From CAZEDU01 sp964511185 (lineage in GTDB: Bacteria > Myxococcota > Myxococcia > Myxococcales > Myxococcaceae), in NCBI GenBank assembly GCA_964511185.1, contig CAZEDU010000174.1, positions 1 to 7,248 of the forward strand: DNA of 7,248 bases. Reading direction: 5' to 3'. The notes beneath the pieces are model-generated. The model saw only the letters and a program-made list of their open reading frames with translations, was not told the DNA's origin and ran no database searches. Below are positions 6,955 through 7,248 of the stretch, piece by piece. The translations under genes were made by a program, and so were the position numbers. Every line of letters begins with the position of its first letter. Within the stretch, counting starts at the first letter, position 1.

Positions 6955-7220
6955 TGCAGCACTCCGATAGGGCAGTGGCGGTACGCGCGCTCGCACGACT
7001 CCAGGTTCGAGAAGACCTTGTCGCAGTCCCGGCCTGTGCAGCTGCAGCCGCACAGCGTGAGGGCAGGCACCTCCGCGCAGGCGGTCCCGTTCCAGACGTA
7101 GCTCGGGCCGCTGCAGCACTCGGGCACCGAGAAGTGGGCGTCGAGAAACGGGGTCGTGCCGCGGAGGGTGGTGGAGGAACCGCAAGGACGTCGAAAGGAC
7201 AAGAAGAACAACCCGCTCAA
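6951..7220 (-). CDS. Cys-rich small secreted-type protein, N-terminus cut by repeat
   Basis: The reliable part starts near FLDAHFSVPECC and continues with YVWNGTACAE, LCGCSCTGRDC, VFSNLESCERAYRHC and a stop at 6953-6951. Nine cysteines fall within about 50 residues, suggesting disulfides and export. I associate this style of domain with myxobacterial envelope proteins but cannot name a function. The stop overlaps the start of the FGE-fold lipoprotein, so the two are likely made together and may act together. The frame is open to the window end; the first possible start inside it, TTG at 7220-7218, lies in the 54-bp repeat and gives no convincing signal peptide. The native start and signal peptide were probably replaced at or near base 7195. 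The exact left boundary of native sequence is uncertain. Confidence 0.65.
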   Translation of the reverse strand: MSGLFFLSFRRPCGSSTTLRGTTPFLDAHFSVPECCSGPSYVWNGTACAEVPALTLCGCSCTGRDCDKVFSNLESCERAYRHCPIGVLQ

Positions 7221-7248
7221 ACCGGAGGGCCGGTGTGAAGGCGCGAGA
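7195..7248 (+). repeat. 54-bp perfect direct repeat, copy 2 (cut by window end)
   Basis: This is identical to 2836-2889 and in the same orientation. It includes the GGAGG hairpin (7221-7234) and the GTG at 7235-7237 followed by AAGGCGCGAGA. The identity continues up to the last base, so the full element is longer than 54 bp. The copy interrupts the 5' end of the Cys-rich minus-strand gene. Confidence 0.95.

Noticed and set aside
5701..7101. 466-codon open frame on the plus strand
   Set aside because: It is antisense to the FGE-fold lipoprotein, which has a lipobox and clear family motifs. The plus-strand product shows only Arg/Gly-rich low-complexity sequence.

Overview
The window is GC-rich DNA with strong G/C preference at third codon positions. 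It most resembles a myxobacterium (Myxococcota): it carries a lipoprotein with an Asp-Ala-Gly-rich linker after its lipobox, a Cys-rich secreted-type protein coupled to an FGE-fold lipoprotein, a kelch-like protein, and many genes with no strong Shine-Dalgarno. The assignment is by gene style only, because no rRNA or other marker gene is present.

Layout. Bases 1-79 (minus strand) look like an internal piece of an IS91/Y2-type transposase. It meets, at about 79-82, the last ~114 codons of a heavy-metal RND efflux pump (82-423, plus). A complete 777-aa kelch-like protein with a C-terminal DUF1963-like Cys/His domain follows (442-2775, plus). Next comes a short repeat-bearing junction (2776-2943), then the C-terminal half of a UvrD/Rep-type helicase fused to ankyrin repeats and an unrecognised C-terminal region (2944-4596, plus). 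The right half is all minus strand: a conserved 81-aa coiled-coil protein (4601-4846, convergent with the helicase, 4-bp gap), a beta-helix-like 227-aa protein (5019-5702), an FGE-fold lipoprotein (5794-6954), and a Cys-rich small protein whose stop overlaps the lipoprotein start (6951-7220).

The main structural signal is a perfect 54-bp direct repeat at 2836-2889 and 7195-7248; the second copy runs off the window end. Each copy holds GGAGG inside a small hairpin directly before a GTG codon, so it looks like the 5' end of a repeated gene or element. Both copies lie where a gene is cut: the helicase has lost its ATP-binding half, and the Cys-rich protein has lost its N-terminus. Together with the transposase/RND junction this makes three sharp truncations in 7 kb. 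They could be real mobile-element-driven rearrangements or mis-joins in a draft or metagenomic assembly, and the sequence alone cannot separate these.

No coherent new multi-gene system is evident. The most unusual single items are the helicase-ankyrin architecture, the repeat with its hairpin-embedded start site, and a possible in-frame stop near the end of the beta-helix gene.
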